From: Nocardioides albertanoniae
GTDB lineage: Bacteria; Actinomycetota; Actinomycetes; Propionibacteriales; Nocardioidaceae
Direction: 5' to 3'
Assembly: GCF_006716315.1 (NCBI RefSeq)
Contig: NZ_VFOV01000001.1
Coordinates: 1,160,501-1,224,500, forward strand
Length of the DNA: 64,000 nucleotides
Made by a program: the position numbers and the translations under genes. The notes under the pieces were generated by a model that worked only from the letters and a program-made list of their open reading frames with translations, ran no database searches and was not told the origin of the DNA. Shown here piece after piece: positions 17,898 through 26,832 of the stretch (its first letter is position 1; each line of letters starts with the position of its first letter).

Positions 17898-18570
17898 CCA
17901 GTATCGCGTCGTCATCGTCGAGGACCATGTGCTCTTCGCGGAGTCGCTCGAGCTCGCGGTCTCCCTGGAGGGATACGACGTACGCCGCATCCCCATGCCC
18001 AGCGAGCCCGTCTCGACCGCCACGATGGTCTCCGTCGTGCTCCGCAACAAGCCCAAGATCGTGCTGCTCGACCTCGACCTCGGCCGCTACGGCGACGGCA
18101 TCCGGATGATCGAGCCGCTGGCCAAGGCCGGCGTCGACGTCGTCGTGGTCACCGCGGCGATCGAGGAGGCGCGGTGGGGCCAGGCGCTGCGCAAGGGTGC
18201 CCGCACGGTGCTCTCCAAGTCGCGCCCGCTCGGCGAGATCCTCGGCACCGTCAGGCGGCTCCACCAGGGAGCCAGCGTGCTCGCGGTCTCCGACCGCGAG
18301 CGGCTGATCAGGATCTGGTTCGAGCGTCAGCACGAGGTGGCCGAGCTGAGCCGCCGCATCGAGCTGCTCACCAAGCGTGAGGCCCAGGTGCTGGGCCACC
18401 TGATGATGGGGCGTACGGTCCACGAGATCGCGGTGCTCGGCGTCGTCTCCGAGGCGACGGTGCGCACCCAGGTGAAGTCGATCCTCGCCAAGCTCCAGGT
18501 CACCTCTCAGATCGCAGCCGTCGGGCTCGCGCACCGGCTCGGCTGGCGATCGCCGCAGTCCCTCGAATGA
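17878..18570 (+). CDS. Response regulator, receiver plus LuxR-type DNA-binding domain
   Basis: A 230-residue regulator. The receiver (about 10-125) has VVIVEDH with the acidic pair, the phospho-acceptor region VLLDLDLG, a conserved VVTAA and the Lys in VLSKSRP. The LuxR-type helix-turn-helix is C-terminal (LTKREAQVLGHLMMGRTVHE, SEATVRTQVKSILAKLQV). It begins inside the last codons of the kinase gene. The next gene, a sugar transferase, starts 127 bp downstream and is a likely target or operon neighbour. The intervening gap contains two similar stretches ending in CCTCATT (18590-18597 and 18640-18646 region) that could be binding sites. Confidence 0.9.
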   Translation: MVSSQRSQYRVVIVEDHVLFAESLELAVSLEGYDVRRIPMPSEPVSTATMVSVVLRNKPKIVLLDLDLGRYGDGIRMIEPLAKAGVDVVVVTAAIEEARWGQALRKGARTVLSKSRPLGEILGTVRRLHQGASVLAVSDRERLIRIWFERQHEVAELSRRIELLTKREAQVLGHLMMGRTVHEIAVLGVVSEATVRTQVKSILAKLQVTSQIAAVGLAHRLGWRSPQSLE

Positions 18571-18697
18571 CCCGTCACCGCAAGTCATTCCCTCATTTGG
18601 TCTAACCGACGGCCGATCGCCCCAACTGGCCGCGTTCATCCCTCATTGTTCTCGGATGAGCACGCGGTCGGGCGCGCACCGGCCACAGGGGAGATGA

Positions 18698-20044
18698 ATG
18701 ACTATCGAGCTGGCGCCGGTAGGAACGGTCGTTCCTATCGACATCAACCGCAGGAGAGTGTCCCCGAAGGCGCTCTCCCTTCGGTTGCAGGCATCGATGC
18801 TCGATGGCCTCGCGGTGATGCTGCTGGCGCCGCTGCTCGTCGGCCAGGAGGTCGTCCACGCCCTGGGCTGGGGTCTGGTGTGGGGTCTGACGACGCGGAT
18901 CACCGCGCCGAAGATCCTGCCGGGCGCCGAGCGTCTGCGCGCGACCGTCTCCGGAGTCTTCAAGGCGTTCATGGCGCTGAGCATGGCCACCTGGCTGCTG
19001 GGTGCCGTCGTCGAGCTGCCGCAGGGCCAGCTGGTCGCGCAGACGATCATCGGGCTGGTCACGGCGCTCGGCTTCCGCGTGGTGGGTTACATCTTCAGCT
19101 CCCGGCCGCGCAACCCGCTGCGGGTCGTGGTCGTCGAGGCGGCCCATGACCACGGCGTGATCCCGGAGTGGACCCACCGGCTCAGCGGCGGGCTCATGGA
19201 GGCCGCGGCGGTCTGCCGGGCCGACGGGCTGTCCGCTGCGATCGCTTCGGTCGCCCCCGACGCCGTGCTGGTCGTGCCGGGTCCCGACCTGGCCGGCCGA
19301 GAGATCCAGCGGCTCGCCTGGACCAGCGAGTCCTTCGGGCTGCCGCTGCTCGTCAGCACCCGGATGCAGGACGTCACCCCGCAGCGTACGTCGTCGATGC
19401 GGTTGGGCTCGATGACGCTCCTCTACGTCGACGAGGCGCTGCGCGCCCGGCTCACCCGGCTGGTCAAGTACGTGTGGGAGTGGCTGGCCGCGGTGGCGGC
19501 CGTCGTCGTGCTCCTGCCGGTCTTCGTCGTGCTGGCGATCATGATCAAGCTCGACTCGCCCGGCCCGGTCTTCTTCCGGCAGGTGCGGGTCGGGCGTGGG
19601 GGAGAGCAGTTCCGGATCTGGAAGTTCCGCACCATGGTCGCCGACGCGGAGGCGCTGCTGCGCACCCTCGACCACCGGCCCGGGCACGTGCTGTTCAAGC
19701 TCCGGGTCGACCCGCGAGTCACCCGGGTCGGCCGCATGCTGCGCAAGTACTCTCTCGACGAGCTGCCCCAGCTGTTCAACATCGTGCTGGGCCAGATGTC
19801 GTTGGTCGGACCCCGTCCGGGGCTGCCGAGCGAGGTGGCGATGTACGATCGCGACTCGCACCGCCGCCTCGCCGTCGCTCCCGGTCTGACCGGACTATGG
19901 CAGGTCTCGGGTCGCTCGGACCTCTCCTGGGAGGACACCGTGCGCCTGGACCTGGACTATGTCGACAACTGGACTCTCCTGCGGGACTTCGGCATCGTCG
20001 TGCGCACGGTGAAAGCCGTCGTCCGCGGCTCTGGCGCCTACTAG
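18698..20044 (+). CDS. Polyprenyl-phosphate sugar-1-phosphate transferase (WcaJ/CpsE type)
   Basis: A 448-residue membrane protein that starts a lipid-linked glycan by moving a sugar phosphate from a nucleotide sugar to undecaprenyl (or decaprenyl) phosphate. N-terminal transmembrane segments lie at about 35-60 and 80-125. A soluble middle domain and a membrane helix near 265-290 (WLAAVAAVVVLLPVFVVLAI) precede the bacterial sugar transferase domain. That domain shows SPGPVFFRQVRVG, FRIWKFRTM, RKYSLDELPQLFNIVLGQMS, VGPRPGLPSEV and LTGLWQVSGRS. The ATG at 18698 follows AGGGGAG. The exact sugar cannot be told from sequence. The upstream two-component genes suggest regulated exopolysaccharide production. 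Confidence 0.92.
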   Translation: MTIELAPVGTVVPIDINRRRVSPKALSLRLQASMLDGLAVMLLAPLLVGQEVVHALGWGLVWGLTTRITAPKILPGAERLRATVSGVFKAFMALSMATWLLGAVVELPQGQLVAQTIIGLVTALGFRVVGYIFSSRPRNPLRVVVVEAAHDHGVIPEWTHRLSGGLMEAAAVCRADGLSAAIASVAPDAVLVVPGPDLAGREIQRLAWTSESFGLPLLVSTRMQDVTPQRTSSMRLGSMTLLYVDEALRARLTRLVKYVWEWLAAVAAVVVLLPVFVVLAIMIKLDSPGPVFFRQVRVGRGGEQFRIWKFRTMVADAEALLRTLDHRPGHVLFKLRVDPRVTRVGRMLRKYSLDELPQLFNIVLGQMSLVGPRPGLPSEVAMYDRDSHRRLAVAPGLTGLWQVSGRSDLSWEDTVRLDLDYVDNWTLLRDFGIVVRTVKAVVRGSGAY

Positions 20045-20125
20045 TGAGTGTCACCTAAACTCCCAGGCCATTGCGTGCACAACCGATAGAAGTCAACAAC
20101 TGGATCCTCGACGGGAACGTCCCCC

Positions 20126-22189
20126 ATGCACACCTCCTCCCACCCCACGATTGCCGGCCGTTATGAGCTGCACCGCCTGATCGGGCGGGGCGGCATGGGC
20201 GAGGTCTGGCAAGCCATGGACCTCACCCTGCAGCGCTGGGTGGCGGTGAAGGTGGTGCGGACATCGGCCGACCCCACCATGATCGAGCGCTTCCGTCGCG
20301 AGTCGCTCTCCACCGCGGCCGCCAGCCACCCCGGCACCGTGCAGATCCACGACGCCGGCACCGAGCGCACCGAGAGCGGGCCGATGGCCTTCCTCGTGAT
20401 GGAGCTCCTCACCGGCCCCGACCTCGGTGAACGTCTGCGCAGTCACGGCCCGCTGAGCGCCAGGGAGGCCGGCGAGGTCGTCGTCCAGGCCGCGCGTACG
20501 CTCGCAGCGGTGCACGGCCAGGGCATCGTCCACCGCGACATCAAGCCGTCCAACCTCGTCTACGACGGTGACCGCCGGATCCGCATCGTCGACTTCGGGA
20601 TCGCTCAGCTCGCCCACCTCGGCGACCAGCGACTCACCTCCACCCACGACGTCATGGGCAGCCTCGGCTATCTCTCGCCCGAGCGTGGCTCGGGCGGCGA
20701 GGTCGGTCCGCCGAGCGACATCTACTCCCTCGGCTGCGTCTTCTACGAGATGCTCACCGGCCGTGCGCCCTACTCCGGCGGCGCGCCGGCGGCGATGGTC
20801 TACCAGCACGCCGCCGCGCCGATCCCGCGGGTCAGCAGCGTTGTCCAGGTGCCGGGCATCATCGACGACCTGGTCGCGATGATGATGGCCAAGGAAGCCG
20901 GCCAGCGGCCCAACGCCTACGACGTCGTCGGAGTGCTCACCGGGTCGGGTCCGCTGCCGGTCTTCGAGGCCAACGTGCCCGGGCCGCGCACTCCGCAGTC
21001 CTCTGGCTCCTTCCCGGCAGGGTCGTTCGCCTCGTCGGGCTCGTTCCCTGCGGCCGGGTCGACCGGCTCCGGCTCCTACGGTCTGTCGGGTTCGTTCGCC
21101 ACCTCCGGTTCCTACGCCGCGCACCCCTCGACGGGGGCGCGGCCGGTCAAGCGCCCGGGCGGTGCGCGCCGGGTGATGAGCATGGCGATGGTCCCGGCGG
21201 TGATCGGGCTGGCGCTCGGCGCCTGGGCGACCGTCGACGGTTATCAGCACAGCAAGGAGACAGGTCGTGCGGCCGCTCTGACCGAGGCGCTCCCGGAGAC
21301 CATCGAGCTCGCCGTCGACGTGATCTTCGAGCGCGACTCGCTGCAGCCGGTGGCGCAGGCGCCGGTCAACGTACGCTCCACGTATCTGCACACCACCGAC
21401 ATCGCGATCGAGGAGTGGCAGACCGACGCCGACAAGATCGACGTCGACGACGACGCCGAGCTGCGCGCGCTGCACCACGACATCACCGACGTGCTCAACG
21501 ACTTCGAGCTCTACCGGGTGGAGATGCAGGAGGGCGACCAGGCCAGCCAGGACGCTGCGCGCGAGGTCTACACCGAGCTCGCCAACAACCTGCTGACGCT
21601 GGCCGGGCAGGTGCCGGAGCTGAAGGACCAAGACGCCTACGAGCAGGTGCGCAACCTCGCCGACCTGAAGGAGGCCTCGGAGGCGTTCAGCGTCGAGCGG
21701 GAGCTCATGGTCGTCGCCCTCTCCGACGGTGACATCGGTGCGAAGGACGTCGAGGAGCTCAACAAGTCGGAGGCGGCCTGGGTGAAGGCGTCCCAGGGGT
21801 TCTACTCCGGTGCCTCGCCGGAGCTGCAGGGCGAGCTCGACAAGATCTCCGACGGCACCTTCGCCAAGGGCTCGGGAGAGGTCATGGTGCAGCGCACCAT
21901 CCACGAGGTCGTCGAGAAGGGCGGCATCGACCACGTCATCAAGGAGCTGCGCTCCGCGTCGAAGGGCGAGCCGATCGTACGCACCTGGTCCGACGGTGCC
22001 GTGGAGTTCATCCAGTCGCTGCGCGAGGTCATCCTCGCCTCCGCCGAAGGCCTCTCCGACGACGTCTCGGCCGAGCACGAGAGCACCAAGACCGGGCTGA
22101 TCCTGCGAGGCGTGCTGACAGGCGTGGCGCTCGTGGTCACGATCGGCCTCGGGCTGGCCCTTTATCGGACCCGCCGCTCGCCTCGCTAG
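20126..22189 (+). CDS. Receptor-type Ser/Thr protein kinase with extracytoplasmic domain and two membrane helices
   Basis: A 687-residue protein. The PknB-like kinase domain is N-terminal (about 12-270), with LIGRGGMGEVW, the VAVKVV lysine, HRDIKPSNL, DFGIAQ and SLGYLSPER. A Ser/Gly/Phe-rich linker (about 290-345, with repeated SGSF/SGSY) leads to a transmembrane helix near 355-372. Then comes a 280-residue, acidic, mostly helical region outside the cell and a second transmembrane helix just before an RTRRSPR tail. Most PknB relatives have a single helix and PASTA repeats, so this topology is unusual. The helical region resembles the sensor part of nitrate-sensing or four-helix chemoreceptors only in general character. 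Substrates are unknown. Confidence 0.88.
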   Translation: MHTSSHPTIAGRYELHRLIGRGGMGEVWQAMDLTLQRWVAVKVVRTSADPTMIERFRRESLSTAAASHPGTVQIHDAGTERTESGPMAFLVMELLTGPDLGERLRSHGPLSAREAGEVVVQAARTLAAVHGQGIVHRDIKPSNLVYDGDRRIRIVDFGIAQLAHLGDQRLTSTHDVMGSLGYLSPERGSGGEVGPPSDIYSLGCVFYEMLTGRAPYSGGAPAAMVYQHAAAPIPRVSSVVQVPGIIDDLVAMMMAKEAGQRPNAYDVVGVLTGSGPLPVFEANVPGPRTPQSSGSFPAGSFASSGSFPAAGSTGSGSYGLSGSFATSGSYAAHPSTGARPVKRPGGARRVMSMAMVPAVIGLALGAWATVDGYQHSKETGRAAALTEALPETIELAVDVIFERDSLQPVAQAPVNVRSTYLHTTDIAIEEWQTDADKIDVDDDAELRALHHDITDVLNDFELYRVEMQEGDQASQDAAREVYTELANNLLTLAGQVPELKDQDAYEQVRNLADLKEASEAFSVERELMVVALSDGDIGAKDVEELNKSEAAWVKASQGFYSGASPELQGELDKISDGTFAKGSGEVMVQRTIHEVVEKGGIDHVIKELRSASKGEPIVRTWSDGAVEFIQSLREVILASAEGLSDDVSAEHESTKTGLILRGVLTGVALVVTIGLGLALYRTRRSPR

Positions 22190-22192
22190 AGT
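22187..22192 (+). promoter_or_regulatory. -10 element inside the kinase stop codon, for the cysQ-like gene
   Basis: TAGAGT lies 7 nt before GTG 22200, and its first three bases are the stop codon of the Ser/Thr kinase gene. It is consistent with a leaderless transcript. Confidence 0.5.
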
Positions 22193-22199
22193 GCCGCGG

Positions 22200-22997
22200 G
22201 TGACTTTCGAACCTTCCGCCGAGATCCTCGCCTCCGATCACCTGCTGGCCGCCTGGCTGGCAGAGGCCGCCGGTCAGCGGCTGCTCGAGGTGCGTGCGAC
22301 CTCCGGGCTCGAGGGCAAGGAGCTGAAGGACGCCGGAGACCTGGCGGCTCACGAGCTGCTGATGGAGCTGGTGGCCGAGCACCGTCCCGACGATGCCGTC
22401 CTCTCCGAGGAGGGCAAGGACTCCAAGGAGCGGCTCGGCAAGGACCGGGTCTGGATCATCGACCCGCTCGACGGCACCCGTGAGTTCTCCGAGCCGCCGC
22501 GCGACGACTGGGCGGTGCACGTGGCCCTGTGGGCCTCCTCCAACGGGGGCGAGCTGATCGCCGGCGCGGTCGCCCAGCCGGCCCTGGCCGGTGCGTCCGT
22601 GCAGAGCACGTTCCACACCGGCGCGGCCCCCGTGGTGCCGCCTTCGACCTCCGAGCGCCCGCGGATCGCCGTCTCCCGCAGCCGGCCGCCGGCGTTCGTC
22701 GAGGCGCTGGCCGAGGAGATCGGCGCCGACCTGGTGCCGATGGGCTCGGCCGGGGTGAAGATGATGTCGGTCGTGCGCGACATCTCCGATGCGTACGTCC
22801 ACGCGGGCGGCCAGTACGAGTGGGACTCTGCCGCTCCCGTCGCCGTCGCCGCCGCCGCGGGCCTGTTCACCTCCCGCATCGACGGCTCCCCGTTGCGCTA
22901 CAACCAGGACGACGTCTACCTGCCCGACGTCATCGTCTGCCGCCCCGAGCTCTCCGAGCAGATCCTCTCGTTCATCGAGCGGCACGGGGTCGAGTAA
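22200..22997 (+). CDS. cysQ: 3'(2'),5'-bisphosphate nucleotidase / inositol-phosphatase family
   Basis: A 265-residue member of the lithium-sensitive phosphatase superfamily. Metal-binding motifs are visible: DAVLSEEGKDS, then WIIDPLDGTREFSE, and a late WDSAAPVAVAAAAG block. CysQ-type enzymes hydrolyse PAP or PAPS, keeping sulfate assimilation running. The inositol or fructose bisphosphatase alternatives cannot be fully excluded. A GTG at 22191 is also in frame, but the TAGAGT -10 and 7-nt spacing favour GTG 22200. It is convergent with the enoyl-CoA hydratase gene, separated by 143 bp in which I see a short CCGCC-GAGA-GGCGG hairpin just after the stop. Confidence 0.85.
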   Translation: MTFEPSAEILASDHLLAAWLAEAAGQRLLEVRATSGLEGKELKDAGDLAAHELLMELVAEHRPDDAVLSEEGKDSKERLGKDRVWIIDPLDGTREFSEPPRDDWAVHVALWASSNGGELIAGAVAQPALAGASVQSTFHTGAAPVVPPSTSERPRIAVSRSRPPAFVEALAEEIGADLVPMGSAGVKMMSVVRDISDAYVHAGGQYEWDSAAPVAVAAAAGLFTSRIDGSPLRYNQDDVYLPDVIVCRPELSEQILSFIERHGVE

Positions 22998-23140
22998 CAC
23001 CCCGCCGAGAGGCGGTCGACACGCGCCCATCTCGGGTTGGGCACTGCGTGCCGACCGCGGCCGCGCCCGGGTGCGAGACCAGCGGGCGGGCCCACTTCGA
23101 CGATAACCCGGGATTCAGCCGTACAACAGGAAAATGTCGG

Positions 23141-24040
23141 CTAAAGATGCAGGTCAGCGTCGGGAAAGACGCCTGGCAGCTCGGACGCTTTCGCAGTGAA
23201 CTCCGGGTCGCGCTTCTCCAGGAACGCGGCGACACCCTCCTTGCCGTCGCCGATCGAGGAGTAGAACATGGCCAGCGAGTCGGCCTGGTGGGCCTCGAGT
23301 GGGTGGCGGGCCGAGGCGTTGCGGGTGATCAGCTGGCGTACGAGCGCGGTGCCGACCGCAGACCTGTTGCGGGTGAACCTCCGCGCCAGCTCGAACGCAG
23401 CGGGCAGCAGCTCGTCGGGCAGGTGGATGCTGCGTACGAGACCGCCTTCGAGCGCCTGGTCGGGGTTGAGGACCTCAGCGGTGTAGAGCCACTCCAGGGC
23501 GCGGGGGATGCCCACGACGCGTGGCAGGAAGTAGGACGAGCACGCTTCGGGGACGATGCCGAGCTTGCCGAAGACGAAGCCGATCCGTGCCTTGGACGAG
23601 GCGAGCCGGGCGTCCATCGCGCACAGCATGGTGGCCCCGATCCCGACGGCGGGGCCGTTGACGGCGGCGATGACCGGCTTCGGCAGCGCGTGGATGGCGA
23701 GGGTGACCTTGCCGCCGGTGTCGCGCACGCCGTCGGCGTACTCCGGGTGCTTGTCGGGGTCGGCCAGGTGCTCGCCGAGCGTCTGCGGAGTCGGCTTCAG
23801 CGACTCGTCGAGCCCGAACACGTTGCCCTCCGCGGTGAGGTCCATCCCCGCGCAGAAGGCGCGTCCGGCACCGGTCACCACGACCGCCCGCACCTCGTCG
23901 GCCATCGCGTCGGTGGTGAAGACCTGCTCCAGCTCACGCGCCATCGTCACGGTGAACGAGTTGAGAGCGTCGGGGCGGTTGAGGGTCAGCAGGGCGATGC
24001 CGTCGGGGTCCACGTCGAAGGTCAGCGTCTCGTAAGCCAT
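23141..24040 (-). CDS. Enoyl-CoA hydratase/isomerase (crotonase) family protein
   Basis: A 299-residue crotonase-fold enzyme of fatty-acid or related acyl-CoA metabolism. The oxyanion-hole regions are seen in VVVTGAGRAFCAGMDLTAEG and KPVIAAVNGPAVGIGATMLC, and a glutamate in the catalytic region in FGKLGIVPEACSSYFLPR. The frame runs open to 24235, but ATG 24040 gives MAYETLTFDVDPDGIALLTL, the normal N-terminus. The C-terminal region contains the trimerisation helices. The substrate is not determined by sequence. It is divergent from the histidine kinase at 24165. Confidence 0.9.
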   Translation of the reverse strand: MAYETLTFDVDPDGIALLTLNRPDALNSFTVTMARELEQVFTTDAMADEVRAVVVTGAGRAFCAGMDLTAEGNVFGLDESLKPTPQTLGEHLADPDKHPEYADGVRDTGGKVTLAIHALPKPVIAAVNGPAVGIGATMLCAMDARLASSKARIGFVFGKLGIVPEACSSYFLPRVVGIPRALEWLYTAEVLNPDQALEGGLVRSIHLPDELLPAAFELARRFTRNRSAVGTALVRQLITRNASARHPLEAHQADSLAMFYSSIGDGKEGVAAFLEKRDPEFTAKASELPGVFPDADLHL

Positions 24041-24151
24041 GGGCCACAGTCTGTATTGCTTGTGTTCGACTTCGGAAGACCGGGTCTGCCTACCGACCGC
24101 GCGCCGCCCGGATACTGTCGAAAGTCGGTACGCGCCGAGTGGGGCGGCAAC

Positions 24152-24157
24152 TAACGT
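24152..24157 (+). promoter_or_regulatory. -10 element of the NarL-type kinase gene
   Basis: TAACGT sits 7 nt before the GTG at 24165. This spacing picks that GTG over the in-frame GTG at 24156, which overlaps the hexamer. Confidence 0.45.
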
Positions 24158-24164
24158 GGCGAGC

Positions 24165-25328
24165 GTGAGTCTGCTGCGACGGCCCGGGGCTTGGGCCGAG
24201 CCATTTCGCGCGACGGGGACCCTCGCGGTCCTCATGGTCGTGGCGGTCGCCGCCGAGCATCTCTACCTGGCCGGCACCGACTACCCGCGGTGGGCCGGCT
24301 GGTCGGCGGTGGCGGGCGTGGTCGGCGTCGCGGTGTCCATGGGCCTCCTGCGGAGACACCCGGCGGTCGCCGCGGCGCTCGTGTGCGCCCTGGTCGGTGG
24401 CACGCTGGTGGCCAACGACGGCTGGATCCTGGTCAGCTACGTCGTCTTCGCTGCCCTGGTCAGCTTCCTCGTCGGCAGGTCGGCCGACCGGGTGTGGCCC
24501 GTCGTGGCCGTCGCGGGATCCGCCGTGGTCGCGCTGACGGTGCTCGACCCCGTCGTCAACGGCGGCGGCCTGCGGATCGCGATGGTCGGCAACATGGTCG
24601 TCTTCATGGCGCTGCCCTGGCTCAGCGGCCGCTACCTGCGCCAGGTCGCCCGCAGCCACGAGACCGAGATCGAGCAGGTCCAGCTCACCGAGCGGGCCCG
24701 GCTGGCGCAGGAGATGCACGACTCCCTGGGCCACGAGCTCAGCCTGATCGCGCTCCGGGCCGGTGCGCTCGAGATGGCGCCGGGTCTCTCCGAGACCCAC
24801 CAGCGCTCGGCCGGCGCCATCCGCGCTGCCGCCGCCGGGGCCACCGAGCGGCTCGGCGAGATCGTCGGTGTGCTGCGTCCCGCGAGCGAGGCCGCGCCGC
24901 TGGCCCCGTCCTCCGTCGGGATCGGTGGCCTGGTCGAGCGTGCGCGCGAGTCGGGTATGGACGTACGCCTGGAGGGCTCGCTCGACGAGCATCCGGCCAA
25001 CCCGCCGGTGCGCGACGCGGCCGCGCACCGCATCGTCCAGGAGGCGCTCACCAACGCCGCCCGACACGCCCCGGGGTCGTCGGTGACGGTCTCGGTCGAG
25101 CAGCAGCCCGGCGGCGTACGCCTCGCGGTGACCAACGGGCGCGCGACCCTTCCGGCTCGGGTCGGAGCCACGACCCGGCTGGGCCTGGTCGGGCTGGAGG
25201 AGGCGGCCCGGGCCGCCGGCGGCTCGTTGCGCCACGGCCCGCGTCCGGGTGGCGGCTTCGAGGTCGTCGCCGACCTGCCCGCTGCCGGCGTCGCCGACGA
25301 CGTGTCGCGCCACGAGGCGACGCTGTGA
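24165..25328 (+). CDS. Histidine kinase of the NarX/DesK (HisKA_3) type
   Basis: A 387-residue kinase. Several transmembrane segments fill residues about 20-155 (rich in Val/Ala/Leu). The dimerisation domain has RARLAQEMHDSLGHELSLIA, where MHDSLGHELS holds the phosphorylated His, followed by the HATPase with VQEALTNAARHAPG and the late GLVGLEEAARAAGG block. The stop overlaps the regulator's GTG by 4 bp. The gene pair lies next to an ABC transporter on the other strand, a common arrangement for systems that sense membrane-active compounds. That function is an inference from context. Confidence 0.9.
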   Translation: MSLLRRPGAWAEPFRATGTLAVLMVVAVAAEHLYLAGTDYPRWAGWSAVAGVVGVAVSMGLLRRHPAVAAALVCALVGGTLVANDGWILVSYVVFAALVSFLVGRSADRVWPVVAVAGSAVVALTVLDPVVNGGGLRIAMVGNMVVFMALPWLSGRYLRQVARSHETEIEQVQLTERARLAQEMHDSLGHELSLIALRAGALEMAPGLSETHQRSAGAIRAAAAGATERLGEIVGVLRPASEAAPLAPSSVGIGGLVERARESGMDVRLEGSLDEHPANPPVRDAAAHRIVQEALTNAARHAPGSSVTVSVEQQPGGVRLAVTNGRATLPARVGATTRLGLVGLEEAARAAGGSLRHGPRPGGGFEVVADLPAAGVADDVSRHEATL

Positions 25329-26020
25329 GCGAGCCCCGGCGAGCGACCGGGACGATCCGCGTGCTGCTGGCCGACGACGAGGCGATGGTGCGGGCCGGCG
25401 TACGCGCGATCCTGGAGACCGACGAGGCGATCGAGGTGGTCGCCGAGGCCGCCGACGGGCGCGAGGCGGTCGAGGCCGCACAGCGCCACCGGCCCGACGT
25501 GGCGCTGCTCGACGTCCGGATGCCGCGGATGGACGGACTGGCGGCGGCGGCCGAGATCGCCCGCACCGCGCCGGCGACCGCGCGGGTCATGCTGACCACC
25601 TTTTCCGAGGACGCCTACATCGCCCGCGCGCTCGGCGACGGTGCCAGCGGGTTCCTGCTGAAGGCCGGAGACCCGCGCGAGCTGCTCGCCGGCGTGCACG
25701 CGGTCGCCGACGGCGCCGCCTTCCTCTCCCCACGGGTCGCCCAGCGGGTCATCGCCGAGCTCGGCGCCGGGGCGGGTGACCGGATGTCGCGGGCCGCCGA
25801 CGCGCGGGCCAAGGTCGCCGAGCTCACCGACCGCGAGCGCGACGTGATGGCGCTGGTCGGGGCAGGCCTCTCCAACGCGGAGATCGGTCGCCGGCTCCAT
25901 CTCGTGGAAGGCACCGTGAAGGCCTATCTGAGCAGCGCCTTCGGCCGGCTCGGCGTACGCAACCGGGTGCAGGCAGCAGTCCTCGCCCACGAGGCCGGGC
26001 TCGTGGGCGAGGACGGTTAG
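25325..26020 (+). CDS. NarL/FixJ-type response regulator
   Basis: A 231-residue regulator with a complete receiver (VLLADDEAMVRAG; phospho-acceptor in VALLDVRMPRMDGL; TTF; and the Lys in GFLLKAG) and a C-terminal LuxR-type domain (LTDRERDVMALVGAGLSNAE, EGTVKAYLSSAFGRLGVRNR). It is translationally coupled to the kinase through a GTGA overlap. The nucleotides at its start (GTGAGCGAGC...GGCGAGCGACC) belong to a small repeat found at two other starts in this window (40642 and 56008), encoding MSE(R/P)xRAT. Confidence 0.93.
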   Translation: MSEPRRATGTIRVLLADDEAMVRAGVRAILETDEAIEVVAEAADGREAVEAAQRHRPDVALLDVRMPRMDGLAAAAEIARTAPATARVMLTTFSEDAYIARALGDGASGFLLKAGDPRELLAGVHAVADGAAFLSPRVAQRVIAELGAGAGDRMSRAADARAKVAELTDRERDVMALVGAGLSNAEIGRRLHLVEGTVKAYLSSAFGRLGVRNRVQAAVLAHEAGLVGEDG

Positions 26021-26046
26021 AGGCTCTGGGTATCCCGGGCGAGCCG

Positions 26047-26832
26047 TCAGGCGTCCCGTCTGCGGAACACCACGAAGCCCGCCAGCAGAGTGACCGCCGC
26101 CCAGGTGGCCAGGAGCCCGAGGCCGCCGTTGCGCCCGTAGGGCAGCTCGTCGGAGAGCCCGAAGAGGGTGGCGATCCCGATGCCGAGGTATTCGGTGCCC
26201 GCGGTGCCCGGCAGGTAGAACGAGACGTCGGTCATCAGGTCCATCCCGCTCATGATCAGCACCATCGGCAGCAGGAACAGCGCCAGGAAGGCCACCACGA
26301 GCGCCCCGGCGGTGCTGCGCAGCCCCACCGCGAGCCCGACGGCCAGCGCGACGACCACGCCCAGGTAGACACTGACCCGGCCGGCCACCTCGGCCACCGC
26401 GGAGACGTCGAAGACGCCGTAGTCACCGGCGGTCAGGTAGCCGAGGCCGGCGCCGAGGAAGGCGAGCAATGCCCCGGAGGCCAGGGCGACCACCTCGACG
26501 ACGACGAGCTTCGCGGCCAGCACCTGCCCGCGCCGGGGCTCGCACTGCAGCGTCGTGCGCATGCTGCCGGAGGCATACTCCGAGGTCACCGTCAGCAGGG
26601 CCAGGGCGATCAGGGCGAACTGGGTGAACAGCAGCCCCGCGGTGGCGACGTCCTCGACGTGGAGCAGCTGGTCGGCATGGGACAGCTCCGGGTTGGGCTC
26701 GGCCGCATCGAAGCCGAGCGGCACCGCGTAGATCGCCATCAGCGCGGTCGCGCCGACCAGGCACCACCAGGTCGAGCGCACCGACCAGAGCTTGGTCCAC
26801 TCCGAGGAGACCGTCGCGAAGAAGCTCGGCAT
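26047..26832 (-). CDS. ABC-2 type transporter permease
   Basis: A 261-residue membrane protein with about six hydrophobic segments: an N-terminal one near WWCLVGATALMAIYAVPLG, several in the middle, and a last one ending in VVFRRRDA. It begins within the stop of the ATPase gene (TGATG overlap), so the two form one transporter. ABC-2 permeases of this architecture (MPSFFATVSSEWTKLWSVRS start) export lipids, antibiotics or peptides. The neighbouring two-component system on the opposite strand is its plausible regulator. Confidence 0.9.
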   Translation of the reverse strand: MPSFFATVSSEWTKLWSVRSTWWCLVGATALMAIYAVPLGFDAAEPNPELSHADQLLHVEDVATAGLLFTQFALIALALLTVTSEYASGSMRTTLQCEPRRGQVLAAKLVVVEVVALASGALLAFLGAGLGYLTAGDYGVFDVSAVAEVAGRVSVYLGVVVALAVGLAVGLRSTAGALVVAFLALFLLPMVLIMSGMDLMTDVSFYLPGTAGTEYLGIGIATLFGLSDELPYGRNGGLGLLATWAAVTLLAGFVVFRRRDA

